From NCBI RefSeq assembly GCF_030815145.1, contig NZ_JAUSWJ010000001.1:3038001-3102000 (forward strand): a stretch of DNA of 64,000 nt. Reading direction: 5' to 3'. Positions 45,304 through 52,967 of this stretch are shown here, one piece after another. Under the pieces are notes generated by a model. That model saw only the letters and a list, made by a program, of their open reading frames with translations, did not search any database and had not been told where the DNA came from. Numbering within the stretch: the stretch's first letter is position 1; each line of letters begins with the position of its first letter. Source of the DNA: Kaistia geumhonensis (GTDB taxonomy: Bacteria; Pseudomonadota; Alphaproteobacteria; Rhizobiales; Kaistiaceae). A program made the position numbers and the translations under genes.

Positions 45304-46883
45304 CGATAGACCCAGGTTTCCGAGGCGCGGCCGTCAGGGAAGGTCAGCACGGTGCGCAGCTCGATGAGATTGGCGCTTTCCGGATCGATCTCGAAATTGA
45401 CGCGCCAACCCTGGCCGTCGCCGATCAGCGGGTTCGGTTGAACGACGACATTGCTGACCTTGCCGGCCGAAGCGGTCACGGTTGCCTTGGGCTCCTCGGC
45501 AGGCTTGCCCTCCAGGACCTGGTAGGGCGCGAAGTCGATGACGAACCGGCGCGCGGGGCCGTCGCCCTCCAACTGTGCCCGGCCCACCATTGTTCCATGG
45601 ACCACCATGCCACCGGCGACATAGGCCGGGTCGCCGCCCCAGGAGAGGCGGTAGGCGAAGGAGTATTCCGAACCGGCCGGAATCGGGTCCTTCGGCTGCC
45701 AGTAGGCGACGATGTTGTCGTGGATCTCGGAATTGGTCGGGATCTCGACGAGCGTCACGGCACCCGTGCCCCAGTCGCCGACCGGCTCGACCCAGAGGCT
45801 CGGCCGCTTCTCGTAGACGGCCTCGAGATCCTCGTAGGTGACGAAGTCGCGGTCGCGCTGGATGAGGCCGAAGCCGCGCGGACCGGCGTCGACGAAGGCG
45901 CTGATCTGCAGCGTCGAAGGATTGGAGAGCGGTCGCCACAGCCGTTCGCCACGGCCGTTGACCATCAGCAGGCCGTCCGAATCATGCACCTCGGGCCGGA
46001 AGTCGTCGACATTGGTGCGGTCATTGGGGCCGAAGAAGAACATGCTGGTGCCGGGCGCGAGGCCGACCTTGGCCATGTCGACGCGCGGGAAGAGGTCCGC
46101 CTCGACATCCATGACCGTCGGAAGGCCGGGACGGATCGTGAAGCGATAGGCGCCGGTGACGCTCGGGCTGTCGAGCAGCGCATAGAGGACGATGGTGTCG
46201 CTGTCCTGGATCGGCGTCTCGACCCAGAAGGCGCGGAAGATCGGGAACTCCTCGCCCTCGGGCTCGGCGGTCTTCACGGCGAGGCCGCGCGCCGAGATGC
46301 CGTAGACCTGGCCGCGTCCGAGCGAACGGAAATAGCTCGCGCCCTGGAAGACGACGATCTCGTCGAAGTAGTCCGGCTTGTTCAGCGGCCCGTGGATGCG
46401 GATGCCGGCAAAGCCGATATCGGTATTGGGAATGCCCTTCGGCACCAGGGGCCCGAAATCGAACAGGTCGGTCGAATAGGGAAGGTGCTTCGCCTCGCCT
46501 TCCTTCACGATCGCGACTTCGATCGGCTCCTTGAAGTAGAAGCCGGGATGGAACAGCTGGAGCGTGAAGGGAAGGCCGGAGCCCTGCCAGACCGAGGCGG
46601 CGGTCTTGAAGCGGATGTCGCGATACTGGTCGTAGGTGAGGTTCTGCAGCACGTCGGGCAGCCGCGAGGCCGGCGCCGCGAAGGGCACGCGCGACAGGCG
46701 GCGGGCGATCTCTGTCACCGTCGAGCGCGTGAACGGCCCATCGGTGGCCAGCGAGGCTGCGACATTGGTCGTCTGGGCGAGCGCCTGACCCGGCAGGAGC
46801 GTGCCGAGCGCGGCCGCCGCCGCGGTGGCCGCTGCCGAAGCGAGGAGACGCCGACGGGTGAGTTGATACGAAGCTGTCATCAT
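45285..46883 (-). CDS. opgG: glucan biosynthesis protein OpgG/OpgD, Tat-exported
   Basis: 532 residues from ATG 46883 (ATG 46880 next). The signal has a twin-arginine motif, LTRRRLLAS, and cleaves near LPGQALA, so export is probably by Tat. That is a feature of OpgD rather than Sec-exported OpgG in E. coli. The mature part matches the OpgG/OpgD family throughout: LPYSTDLFDFG, GFAGIRIHGPLN, FQGASYFRSLGRGQVYGISARG, FFGPNDRT and a C-terminal Ig-like domain. It is a periplasmic partner of OpgH, acting on newly exported glucan. Overlaps opgH by 19 bases. Confidence 0.88.
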   Translation of the reverse strand: MMTASYQLTRRRLLASAAATAAAAALGTLLPGQALAQTTNVAASLATDGPFTRSTVTEIARRLSRVPFAAPASRLPDVLQNLTYDQYRDIRFKTAASVWQGSGLPFTLQLFHPGFYFKEPIEVAIVKEGEAKHLPYSTDLFDFGPLVPKGIPNTDIGFAGIRIHGPLNKPDYFDEIVVFQGASYFRSLGRGQVYGISARGLAVKTAEPEGEEFPIFRAFWVETPIQDSDTIVLYALLDSPSVTGAYRFTIRPGLPTVMDVEADLFPRVDMAKVGLAPGTSMFFFGPNDRTNVDDFRPEVHDSDGLLMVNGRGERLWRPLSNPSTLQISAFVDAGPRGFGLIQRDRDFVTYEDLEAVYEKRPSLWVEPVGDWGTGAVTLVEIPTNSEIHDNIVAYWQPKDPIPAGSEYSFAYRLSWGGDPAYVAGGMVVHGTMVGRAQLEGDGPARRFVIDFAPYQVLEGKPAEEPKATVTASAGKVSNVVVQPNPLIGDGQGWRVNFEIDPESANLIELRTVLTFPDGRASETWVYRWTATA

Positions 46884-47047
46884 CTTGTCTGTCTGGTCCG
46901 GACCGAAGTCGCAGTAACGGGATGATCGTGGCAAACTCTCGACGATCTCCAAACTCGGCTATGGCGTAGCCGATTTGGTTCACCTCGTCGATGGTTCCGG
47001 ACCTTCCCTCCGCATGTCGAGCGAGGGTCCCGATGTGGCGATCCTAG

Positions 47048-47074
47048 CGGCATTTCGCCGGCGGCGAAATGCCG
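47048..47074. promoter_or_regulatory. 12-base-pair perfect inverted repeat
   Basis: CGGCATTTCGCC pairs exactly with GGCGAAATGCCG around a three-base GGC loop. There is no U tract in either direction, so a terminator is unlikely. It may be an operator or a stable leader hairpin for rbsK, or part of the opgG promoter region. Confidence 0.5.
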
Positions 47075-47158
47075 ATGCTGCGTCGCGAAATCAACGAGCC
47101 GGCGACCGCTTCTCCCAGCGCGCCGCCGCCCGCTTGACCGGGCCGCGGCGTCTCGACA

Positions 47159-47182
47159 CCCTCGCGCGAGAAAACGCGAGGG
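47159..47182 (+). promoter_or_regulatory. hairpin covering the rbsK ribosome-binding site
   Basis: CCCTCGCG at 47159-47166 pairs perfectly with CGCGAGGG at 47175-47182 around an eight-base A-rich loop. The right arm contains GAGGG, the only good Shine-Dalgarno sequence for the rbsK ATG at 47189, so folding would mask it. Confidence 0.55.
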
Positions 47183-47188
47183 AACGAC

Positions 47189-48106
47189 ATGATCACCGTC
47201 TTCGGATCCATCAACATCGATCTCGTCTGCCGCACGGCGCATCTGCCGCGGCCGGGCGAGACCGTGCCCGGTTCGGATTACGAGCTGATCCCGGGCGGCA
47301 AGGGCGCCAACCAGGCGCTCGCGGCACGGCGGGCCGGCGCGTCGGTGCGCATGGTCGGGGCGGTCGGCGGCGACGACATGGCGGCGATCGCGCTGGCCGA
47401 ACTGGAGCGCGACGGCGTCGATCTCGGCGCGCTGGTGCGGCGCGGCCCGACGACCGGCATGGCGGTGATCACGGTGGATTCGCATGCCGAGAACACCATC
47501 GTGCTCTCGCCGGGGGCCAATGCGCGCCTGAAGGCATCCGATCTCGACGCCGTTCGCCCGGGCGCCGGCGATACGCTGCTCCTTCAGATGGAAGTGCCCT
47601 TCGCGGAGAGCCTCGCTGCGGCGCGGGCCGCCCGGGCCGCGGGCGCGCGTGTGCTTCTGTCGATCGCGCCCTTCCTGCCGATCGAACGCGAGGCGCTCGC
47701 AGAGGCGGACATCATCCTCGTCAACGAGACGGAAGCCGCCGATCTCGCGCGCCATCTCGGCCTCCCCGTCGGTTCCGGCGGCGCGGAGACGGTGGCGACC
47801 CTCTCCGGGGCGCTCGGATGCGCGGTCATTGCCACGCTCGGTGCCGAGGGGGCCGTCGCCGCGAGCGAGGGCGCGACCATCGCCGTTCCGGCGCTCGAAG
47901 TGGTTCCCGTGGACACCACCGGGGCGGGAGACACCTTCGCCGGCGTGCTTGCGGCTCTGCTCGACCAGGGCGAGAGCCTCGAGACGGCGCTGCAGTTCGC
48001 CGCGGCGGCCGGATCGCTGTCCTGCACGAAGGCGGGAGCCCAGCCCAGTTTCCCGCGCCGCGCCGCCATCGAGGAGGCGCTGGCCGGAGCCCCTTCTTTT
48101 CCGTGA
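47189..48106 (+). CDS. rbsK: ribokinase (PfkB family)
   Basis: 305 residues, the usual length. It phosphorylates D-ribose or a related sugar at O5 with ATP. The N-terminal substrate motif is GSINIDLV, the sugar-binding GGKGANQALAARRAGA lies at about 36-51, and the anion-hole motif with the catalytic Asp is DTTGAGDTFAGVL at about 241-253. A monovalent-cation site near the C terminus is suggested by SCTKAGAQPSFP. It precedes the dehydratase gene by 148 bases and a second CUT2 importer further on, so the true substrate may be a sugar other than ribose. Confidence 0.9.
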   Translation: MITVFGSINIDLVCRTAHLPRPGETVPGSDYELIPGGKGANQALAARRAGASVRMVGAVGGDDMAAIALAELERDGVDLGALVRRGPTTGMAVITVDSHAENTIVLSPGANARLKASDLDAVRPGAGDTLLLQMEVPFAESLAAARAARAAGARVLLSIAPFLPIEREALAEADIILVNETEAADLARHLGLPVGSGGAETVATLSGALGCAVIATLGAEGAVAASEGATIAVPALEVVPVDTTGAGDTFAGVLAALLDQGESLETALQFAAAAGSLSCTKAGAQPSFPRRAAIEEALAGAPSFP

Positions 48107-48254
48107 CAAGCGGCCGGCACTTCCTGTAGAGATTCCATTCAGTTCACCAGTGAATGAATTCTGCGTCCGTGGGCGTCGTTTCCATTGCGGCGGCCAGCCG
48201 CGATCCCGATATGCCGTCTGACACCAGGCCGAACGCCAGCCGATCGAGAACCCG

Positions 48255-49787
48255 ATGACCGCCACCACGACAGCTCCGCCCCGCACGCTTCGCCTCAACG
48301 CCGCCGACAATGTGCGCGTCGCGATCGACACCATCATGCCGGGCACGCTCGTCGAGGGCATCGCCGCGGTCCAGCGCATCCCCAAGGGCCACAAGATGGC
48401 GATCGCCGGGATCGCGGAAGGCGCGCCGGTGCTGAAGTTCGGCCAGATCATCGGTTTCGCGAAGCAGCCGATCGCGCCCGGCGAGCACATTCACGAGCAC
48501 AATTGCGGCATGCACGACTTCGACCGCGATTATCAGTTCGCGGAAGGGGCTCATGACGACGGCATGCTGCCGGAGAGCGAGCGCCGCACCTTCGAGGGCT
48601 ACAAGCGTCCGAACGGCAAGGTCGGCACGCGCAACTATATCGGCGTCCTGACCAGCGTGAACTGCTCGGCCACCGTCGCGCGCCATATCGCCGAAGCGTT
48701 CAACCGCTCGGGCCTGCTCGATGCGTTCCCCAATGTCGACGGCGTCGTGCCCTTCGTGCATGGCACCGGCTGCGGCATGGGCGGCTCCGGCGAGGGCTAC
48801 GAGACGCTCGAGCGCACGCAGTGGGGCTATGCCAGCCATCCCAACCTCGCCGGCGTGCTGGTGGTCGGGCTCGGCTGCGAGGTATTCCAGATCCCGCGGC
48901 TGATGAAGTCCTACAATCTCGTCGAGCATGACGGCTTCCGGACCATGACGATCCAGGAGACGGGCGGCACGCGTCGGACCATCGAGCGCGGCGTCGACAT
49001 GATCCGCGAAATGCTGCCGGCGGCGAACGCCTTCACCCGCACCACGCAGCCAGTCGCCGACATCATGGTCGGCCTGCAGTGCGGCGGCTCCGACGGCTAT
49101 TCCGGCATCACCGCCAATCCGGCGCTCGGTTATGCCTCCGACCTCCTCGTGAAGCATGGCGGCACGACCATTCTCTCGGAGACGCCGGAAATCTATGGCG
49201 CCGAGCACCTGCTGACCCGCCGCGCGGCCAACCGCGAGGTCGGCGAGAAGCTGGTGGATCTCATTCACTGGTGGGAAGACTACACCGAGCGCAACCAGGG
49301 CGAGATGAACAACAATCCCTCGCCGGGCAACAAGGCGGGCGGCCTCACCACCATCCTCGAGAAGTCGCTCGGCGCCGCCGCCAAGGGCGGCACCGCGACG
49401 CTGCGCGGCGTCTACCGCTATGCCGAGCCAATCGACGCGCATGGCTTCGTCTACATGGACAGCCCCGGCTACGACCCGGCGGCCGTGACCGGCCAGATCG
49501 CGTCCGGCGCCAACATGATCGTCTTCACCACCGGCCGCGGCTCGGCCGCCGGCTACAAGCCGACGCCCTCGATCAAGCTCGCCACCAATTCCGATCTCTA
49601 TGCGCGCATGACCGAAGACATGGACATCAATTGCGGCGACATCCTCGAGGGTGTCTCCATCGAGAAGAAGGGCGAGGAGATCTTCGAGGAGATCATCGCC
49701 GTCGCCTCCGGCAAGCACTCGAAGTCCGAGGAACTCGGTTATGGCGATGCGGAGTTCGTGCCCTGGCAGATCGGCGCCGTGATGTAG
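48255..49787 (+). CDS. UxaA-family sugar-acid dehydratase (altronate dehydratase-like)
   Basis: 510 residues. The N-terminal SAF domain (about 10-95) is followed by the GarD/UxaA catalytic domain. Conserved blocks include RPNGKVGTRNYIGVLTSVNC, HGTGCGMGGSGEG, VGLGCEVFQI, GLQCGGSDGYSGITANPALG and ETPEIYGAEHLL. Family enzymes dehydrate altronate, galactarate or related aldonates using Fe(II) or Mn(II). The length and fused layout match altronate dehydratase, but related enzymes act on L-fuconate and other acids, so the symbol uxaA is withheld. A terminator hairpin follows the stop. Confidence 0.82.
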   Translation: MTATTTAPPRTLRLNAADNVRVAIDTIMPGTLVEGIAAVQRIPKGHKMAIAGIAEGAPVLKFGQIIGFAKQPIAPGEHIHEHNCGMHDFDRDYQFAEGAHDDGMLPESERRTFEGYKRPNGKVGTRNYIGVLTSVNCSATVARHIAEAFNRSGLLDAFPNVDGVVPFVHGTGCGMGGSGEGYETLERTQWGYASHPNLAGVLVVGLGCEVFQIPRLMKSYNLVEHDGFRTMTIQETGGTRRTIERGVDMIREMLPAANAFTRTTQPVADIMVGLQCGGSDGYSGITANPALGYASDLLVKHGGTTILSETPEIYGAEHLLTRRAANREVGEKLVDLIHWWEDYTERNQGEMNNNPSPGNKAGGLTTILEKSLGAAAKGGTATLRGVYRYAEPIDAHGFVYMDSPGYDPAAVTGQIASGANMIVFTTGRGSAAGYKPTPSIKLATNSDLYARMTEDMDINCGDILEGVSIEKKGEEIFEEIIAVASGKHSKSEELGYGDAEFVPWQIGAVM

Positions 49788-49830
49788 CGCCTGCGGCGCA
49801 GGCCTCACGCCTTATTCGACCATCAAGGAA

Positions 49831-49860
49831 GCGGTCACGACCTGTCGTGGCCGCTTTTTT
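49831..49860 (+). terminator. Rho-independent terminator after the sugar-acid dehydratase gene
   Basis: GCGGTCACGA pairs with TCGTGGCCGC (one G-U pair) around a four-base loop and runs straight into six T residues. It begins 43 bases after the stop at 49787. Confidence 0.85.
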
Positions 49861-49941
49861 CGTGTTCCGCCGGCATTCGGCACCCTTCCGCGCCTGCTCG
49901 GCGGGCGGCGACTCGAACCCCATTTTGAGGTACGCTCATCA

Positions 49942-49978
49942 AGGCGGTTGACCGCTTGGGCAATATCCGTCTTATAAT
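49942..49978 (+). promoter_or_regulatory. promoter of the sugar ABC operon with overlapping inverted repeat
   Basis: TTGACC at 49948-49953 and TATAAT at 49973-49978 with 19 bases between, a strong -10 and good -35 with a slightly long spacer. An imperfect inverted repeat, AAGGCGG then CCGCTT, spans the -35 box and could be a repressor operator. The first gene starts about 120 bases downstream at 50105. Confidence 0.6.
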
Positions 49979-50104
49979 AGTACTAGTTGCCGGGCCGGGA
50001 GAGGAGGCCCTGTCCGGCATGCCTCTGCGTGATCGGGTGCCGCGGCACCCGGCGGCTGCCCGACGGGCGCAGGCGGAGGCGATCTGCCAACCGGGGAGGG
50101 AGAG

Positions 50105-50845
50105 TTGGCGCTTCTTGAACTACGCAATGTCAGCAAGGATTTCGGCGCCATCCGTGCGCTGAACGATGTGAGCTTCACCGTCAAGCCGGGCGAAATCGTC
50201 GGGTTGATGGGGGACAACGGCGCCGGCAAGTCGACGCTCGTCAAGATCATGTCGGGGATCTACCAGCCGACGCATGGCGAACTGCTGTTCGGCGGTGAGC
50301 GGGCCCACATTCATTCGCCGGGCGAGGCACGGCGTCTCGGTATCGAGACCGTCTACCAGGATCTCGCACTCGCCGATAACCTGACGGCTTCGGCCAACAT
50401 CTTTCTCGGGCGCGAGCTGAAGGCCGGCTTGGGTCCGTTCAAGCTGTTGCGCCACCGGGCGATGAACGCGCGGGCGGTCGAGCTGTTCGCCGAGCTGAAA
50501 TCGGAGACCCGCGCCGACGATCTCGTCAGACAAATGTCGGGCGGGCAGCGGCAGGCGGTCGCGATCGCGCGCACCCGTCTCACCGATGCGCGCGTGATCC
50601 TGATGGACGAGCCGACGGCGGCAATCTCGGTTCGCCAGGTCGCCGAGGTGCTCGGCCTCATCCACCGCCTGCGCGACGCGGGCATCGCCGTGATCCTGAT
50701 TTCGCATCGCATGCCGGACGTGTTCGCCGTCTGCGAGCGCGTCATCGTCATGCGGCGCGGCTCCAAGGTCGCCGACAAGCCCATCGCCGGCTCCTCGCCC
50801 GAGGAAGTCACGGCGCTCATCACCGGTGCGCTCGAGGCGGCATGA
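50105..50845 (+). CDS. sugar ABC transporter ATP-binding protein, single-domain CUT2 type
   Basis: 246 residues from a TTG at 50105, preceded by GGGGAGGGAGAG. One complete nucleotide-binding domain is present: Walker [11 protein letters not shown] (about 38-47), signature QMSGGQRQAVAIART, Walker B VILMDEPTA and the H-loop in LISHRMPDV. Most CUT2 ATPases carry two fused domains; the single-domain form is typical of the FrcA fructose importer group. The stop overlaps the permease ATG (ATGA). The substrate may be fructose, ribose or another sugar. Confidence 0.9.
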   Translation: MALLELRNVSKDFGAIRALNDVSFTVKPGEIVGLMGDNGAGKSTLVKIMSGIYQPTHGELLFGGERAHIHSPGEARRLGIETVYQDLALADNLTASANIFLGRELKAGLGPFKLLRHRAMNARAVELFAELKSETRADDLVRQMSGGQRQAVAIARTRLTDARVILMDEPTAAISVRQVAEVLGLIHRLRDAGIAVILISHRMPDVFAVCERVIVMRRGSKVADKPIAGSSPEEVTALITGALEAA

Positions 50846-51870
50846 TGGTCGATACGGTCCAGGGTTTCTCCAACGTCCGTCGCAGCCGCTTCTGGCAGCG
50901 TGGGTTCTTCGCCAGCCAGACGGCCTATGTGCTGCTGGCGCTCGTCGTCCTCATCGTCGCGATGAGCTTCGCGTCGGACAATTTCCTTTCACCGGGCAAT
51001 GTCTCGAACATCGTCCGCAACTTCTCCTTCATCGCCATCGCCACGCTCGGCATCACGCTGGTGATCATCACCGGCGGCATCGACCTTTCGGTCGGATCGA
51101 CCATGGCGCTGTCGGCGACGACGACCTCGCTGACCATGGTCGGGCTCAGCGCCGCCGGCTTCTATCCGTTTCCCGGATCGCAGCTGATCCTCGCGCTTCT
51201 CGCCGGCTTCGGAACCGCGGCGATCATCGGCTTCGCCAACGGCTTCGCGATCGCCAAGCTGAAGCTGTCGCCCTTCGTGACGACGCTCGGCTCGCTGTCG
51301 ATCGTGCGCGGCCTGACCTATGTCGCGACGCAGGGGCGGGGAACGGCGCCGACCGGGCCGGACAAGGCGCTGTTCCTCGCGATCACCTCGGGCCAGGTCG
51401 GCGGCATTCCCGTCAGCTTCCTCTATCTGGTCATCCTCGCCGTGCTGATGTGGGTGGTGCTGAACCACACCGCCTGGGGCCGCCATGTCTATGCGATCGG
51501 CGGCAACGAGGCGGCCGGCCGGCTGACAGGCGTCGCCGTCGACCGGGTGAAGATCCAGGTCTACGTGCTCTGTTCGCTGGCGGCCGGCTTCAACGGCATC
51601 ATCATCTCGGGCTGGCTGGGCTCGGCGCCGGCCAATCTCGCCCAGGCCTACGAACTCACCATCATCGCGGCGGCCGTCATCGGCGGCGCCAACCTCGCCG
51701 GCGGCGTGGGAGGCGCCTCGGGCGCGATCATCGGCTGCATCCTGATCGAGGTCATCCGCAACGGCCTGGTGCTCGCGCGGGTCGATCCGTACTGGCAGCA
51801 GACGCTCGTCGGTTGCATCATCGTCGCGGCGGTCCTCGTCGACCGCTTCAGATCACTGCGCAGCGGCTGA
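50842..51870 (+). CDS. sugar ABC transporter permease, CUT2 type
   Basis: 342 residues and eight to ten membrane helices. The CUT2 signature LVIITGGIDLSVGSTMALSA lies at about 73-92, and AYELTIIAAAVIGGANLAGG with GGASGAIIGCI near residues 272-300 is the second conserved block. It is the RbsC/FrcC-type channel. It starts by a four-base overlap with the ATPase gene. An 86-base gap with a perfect hairpin separates it from the binding-protein gene. Confidence 0.93.
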   Translation: MMVDTVQGFSNVRRSRFWQRGFFASQTAYVLLALVVLIVAMSFASDNFLSPGNVSNIVRNFSFIAIATLGITLVIITGGIDLSVGSTMALSATTTSLTMVGLSAAGFYPFPGSQLILALLAGFGTAAIIGFANGFAIAKLKLSPFVTTLGSLSIVRGLTYVATQGRGTAPTGPDKALFLAITSGQVGGIPVSFLYLVILAVLMWVVLNHTAWGRHVYAIGGNEAAGRLTGVAVDRVKIQVYVLCSLAAGFNGIIISGWLGSAPANLAQAYELTIIAAAVIGGANLAGGVGGASGAIIGCILIEVIRNGLVLARVDPYWQQTLVGCIIVAAVLVDRFRSLRSG

Positions 51871-51888
51871 GGGGCCGCGGCGGAGCGA

Positions 51889-51911
51889 GCGGGCGGCCGA
51901 ACGCCGCCCGC
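51889..51911 (+). promoter_or_regulatory. hairpin upstream of the binding-protein gene
   Basis: A perfect 9-base-pair stem, GCGGGCGGC with GCCGCCCGC, around a five-base loop, ending 44 bases before the ATG at 51956. There is no U tract. It probably protects or punctuates the message so that the binding protein is expressed differently from the membrane components. Confidence 0.6.
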
Positions 51912-51955
51912 ATATGTGGGGGAGCCCGGCACATCCGGGTCACAAGGAGGAGAGC

Positions 51956-52900
51956 ATGAACATCCTGAAATCGCTCGCGGCCGTCGCGCTCGCGTCGGTC
52001 GCCCTGTCGGGCGTCGCCCATGCCGCCGACAGCTACAGGTTCGCCGTCGTTCCGAAGGCGATGAACAATCCGTTCTTCGATCTCGCCCGCGACGGCTGCA
52101 TGGAAGAGGCCAAGAAGCTCGGCAATATCGAGTGCATCTACCAGGGCCCGGTCGAGCACGAGCCGGCCACGCAGGCGCAGATCATCGACGATCTGATCAC
52201 GCAGAAGGTCGACGGCCTCGCCATCTCGGTGTCCGATGCGGCCGCCGCGACGACGATGATCAACAAGGCGGTGGAAGCCGGCATTCCGGTCATCACCTTC
52301 GATTCGGACGCGGCCGAATCGAAGCGCTCCGCCTATGTCGGGACCGACAACAAGGAGTTCGGCAAGGCGCTCGGCGAGGAGCTGCTGAAGCTGAAGCCGG
52401 AAGGCGGCACCTATGGCATGATCTCGGGCGGCGCCGCTGCTCCGAACCTCGCCCTTCGCGTCGATGGCGTCCGCGAGGCGCTCAAGGGCTCGAAGTGGAC
52501 CGAAGTGCCCGGTTCGCCCACCTTCTCGAACGACGACGTGACGCTCGCCGTCCAGCAGGCCGGTGATCTCAAGACCGCCAATCCGGACATCGCCGCGATC
52601 GTGCCGGTCGGTGGCTGGCCGATGTTCGCGCCCGACGGCTGGAAGAACTTCGTCGAGCCGTTCAAGGCCGATGTCGCCTCGAAGAAGCTGGCGCTCGTCG
52701 TTGCCGATACGCTGCCGGTCCAGCTCGAGCTGCTCCGGGACGGCTACGCCAACGCGCTGGTCGGCCAGCGGCCGCACGAGATGGGCGTCGTCGCCATGCA
52801 GACGCTGCTGAAGCTGAAGAAGGGCGAGAAGGTCGACGAGATCATCTATACCGGTCTCGATCGAGTCACGGCCGCCAATGTCAGCGAGTTCGTGAAGTAG
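51956..52900 (+). CDS. periplasmic sugar-binding protein, RbsB family
   Basis: 314 residues from ATG 51956, with AAGGAGGAGAG upstream. The signal peptide is about 23 residues, ending SGVAHA. The mature domain has the periplasmic-binding-protein type 1 pattern: YRFAVVPKAMNNPFFDLARDGC, then QTDDLITQKVDGLAISVS-like and VITFDSDAAESKRSAYVGTDN. It delivers its sugar to the preceding permease/ATPase pair. The sugar cannot be fixed; RbsB and FrcB relatives bind ribose, fructose or mannose. A stem-loop follows the stop. Confidence 0.9.
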   Translation: MNILKSLAAVALASVALSGVAHAADSYRFAVVPKAMNNPFFDLARDGCMEEAKKLGNIECIYQGPVEHEPATQAQIIDDLITQKVDGLAISVSDAAAATTMINKAVEAGIPVITFDSDAAESKRSAYVGTDNKEFGKALGEELLKLKPEGGTYGMISGGAAAPNLALRVDGVREALKGSKWTEVPGSPTFSNDDVTLAVQQAGDLKTANPDIAAIVPVGGWPMFAPDGWKNFVEPFKADVASKKLALVVADTLPVQLELLRDGYANALVGQRPHEMGVVAMQTLLKLKKGEKVDEIIYTGLDRVTAANVSEFVK

Positions 52901-52915
52901 GGCTCGCCTCGAGTC

Positions 52916-52943
52916 GCGCCGCGGCGGTGGGCAGCCGCGGCGC
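52916..52943. terminator. hairpin between convergent sugar-binding-protein and mntH genes
   Basis: A perfect 10-base-pair stem, GCGCCGCGGC with GCCGCGGCGC, around an eight-base loop, then ATTCTCT. The U tract is weak, but the position 15 bases after the stop supports termination. Confidence 0.6.
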
Positions 52944-52967
52944 ATTCTCTCAGGTCGCGGCGGACGT

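Larger units (their letters stand above)
46884..47188. other. 305-base divergent intergenic region with three inverted repeats
   Basis: No coding region is convincing here. It separates divergent opgG and rbsK and must contain both promoters. Three inverted repeats are visible: TCGGCTA/TAGCCGA at 46955-46973, a 12-base-pair stem at 47048-47074, and an 8-base-pair stem at 47159-47182. The first is closer to opgG and the last overlaps the rbsK ribosome-binding site. I see no clean -35/-10 pair. Confidence 0.55.

Noticed and set aside
43276-45309. A 677-codon plus-strand frame antisense to opgH
   Set aside because: Low-complexity Arg/Glu/Asp composition with no family pattern; opgH on the other strand has clear motifs.
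48144-49808. A 554-codon minus-strand frame opposite the UxaA-family gene
   Set aside because: The dehydratase motifs are on the plus strand, with a terminator after its stop.
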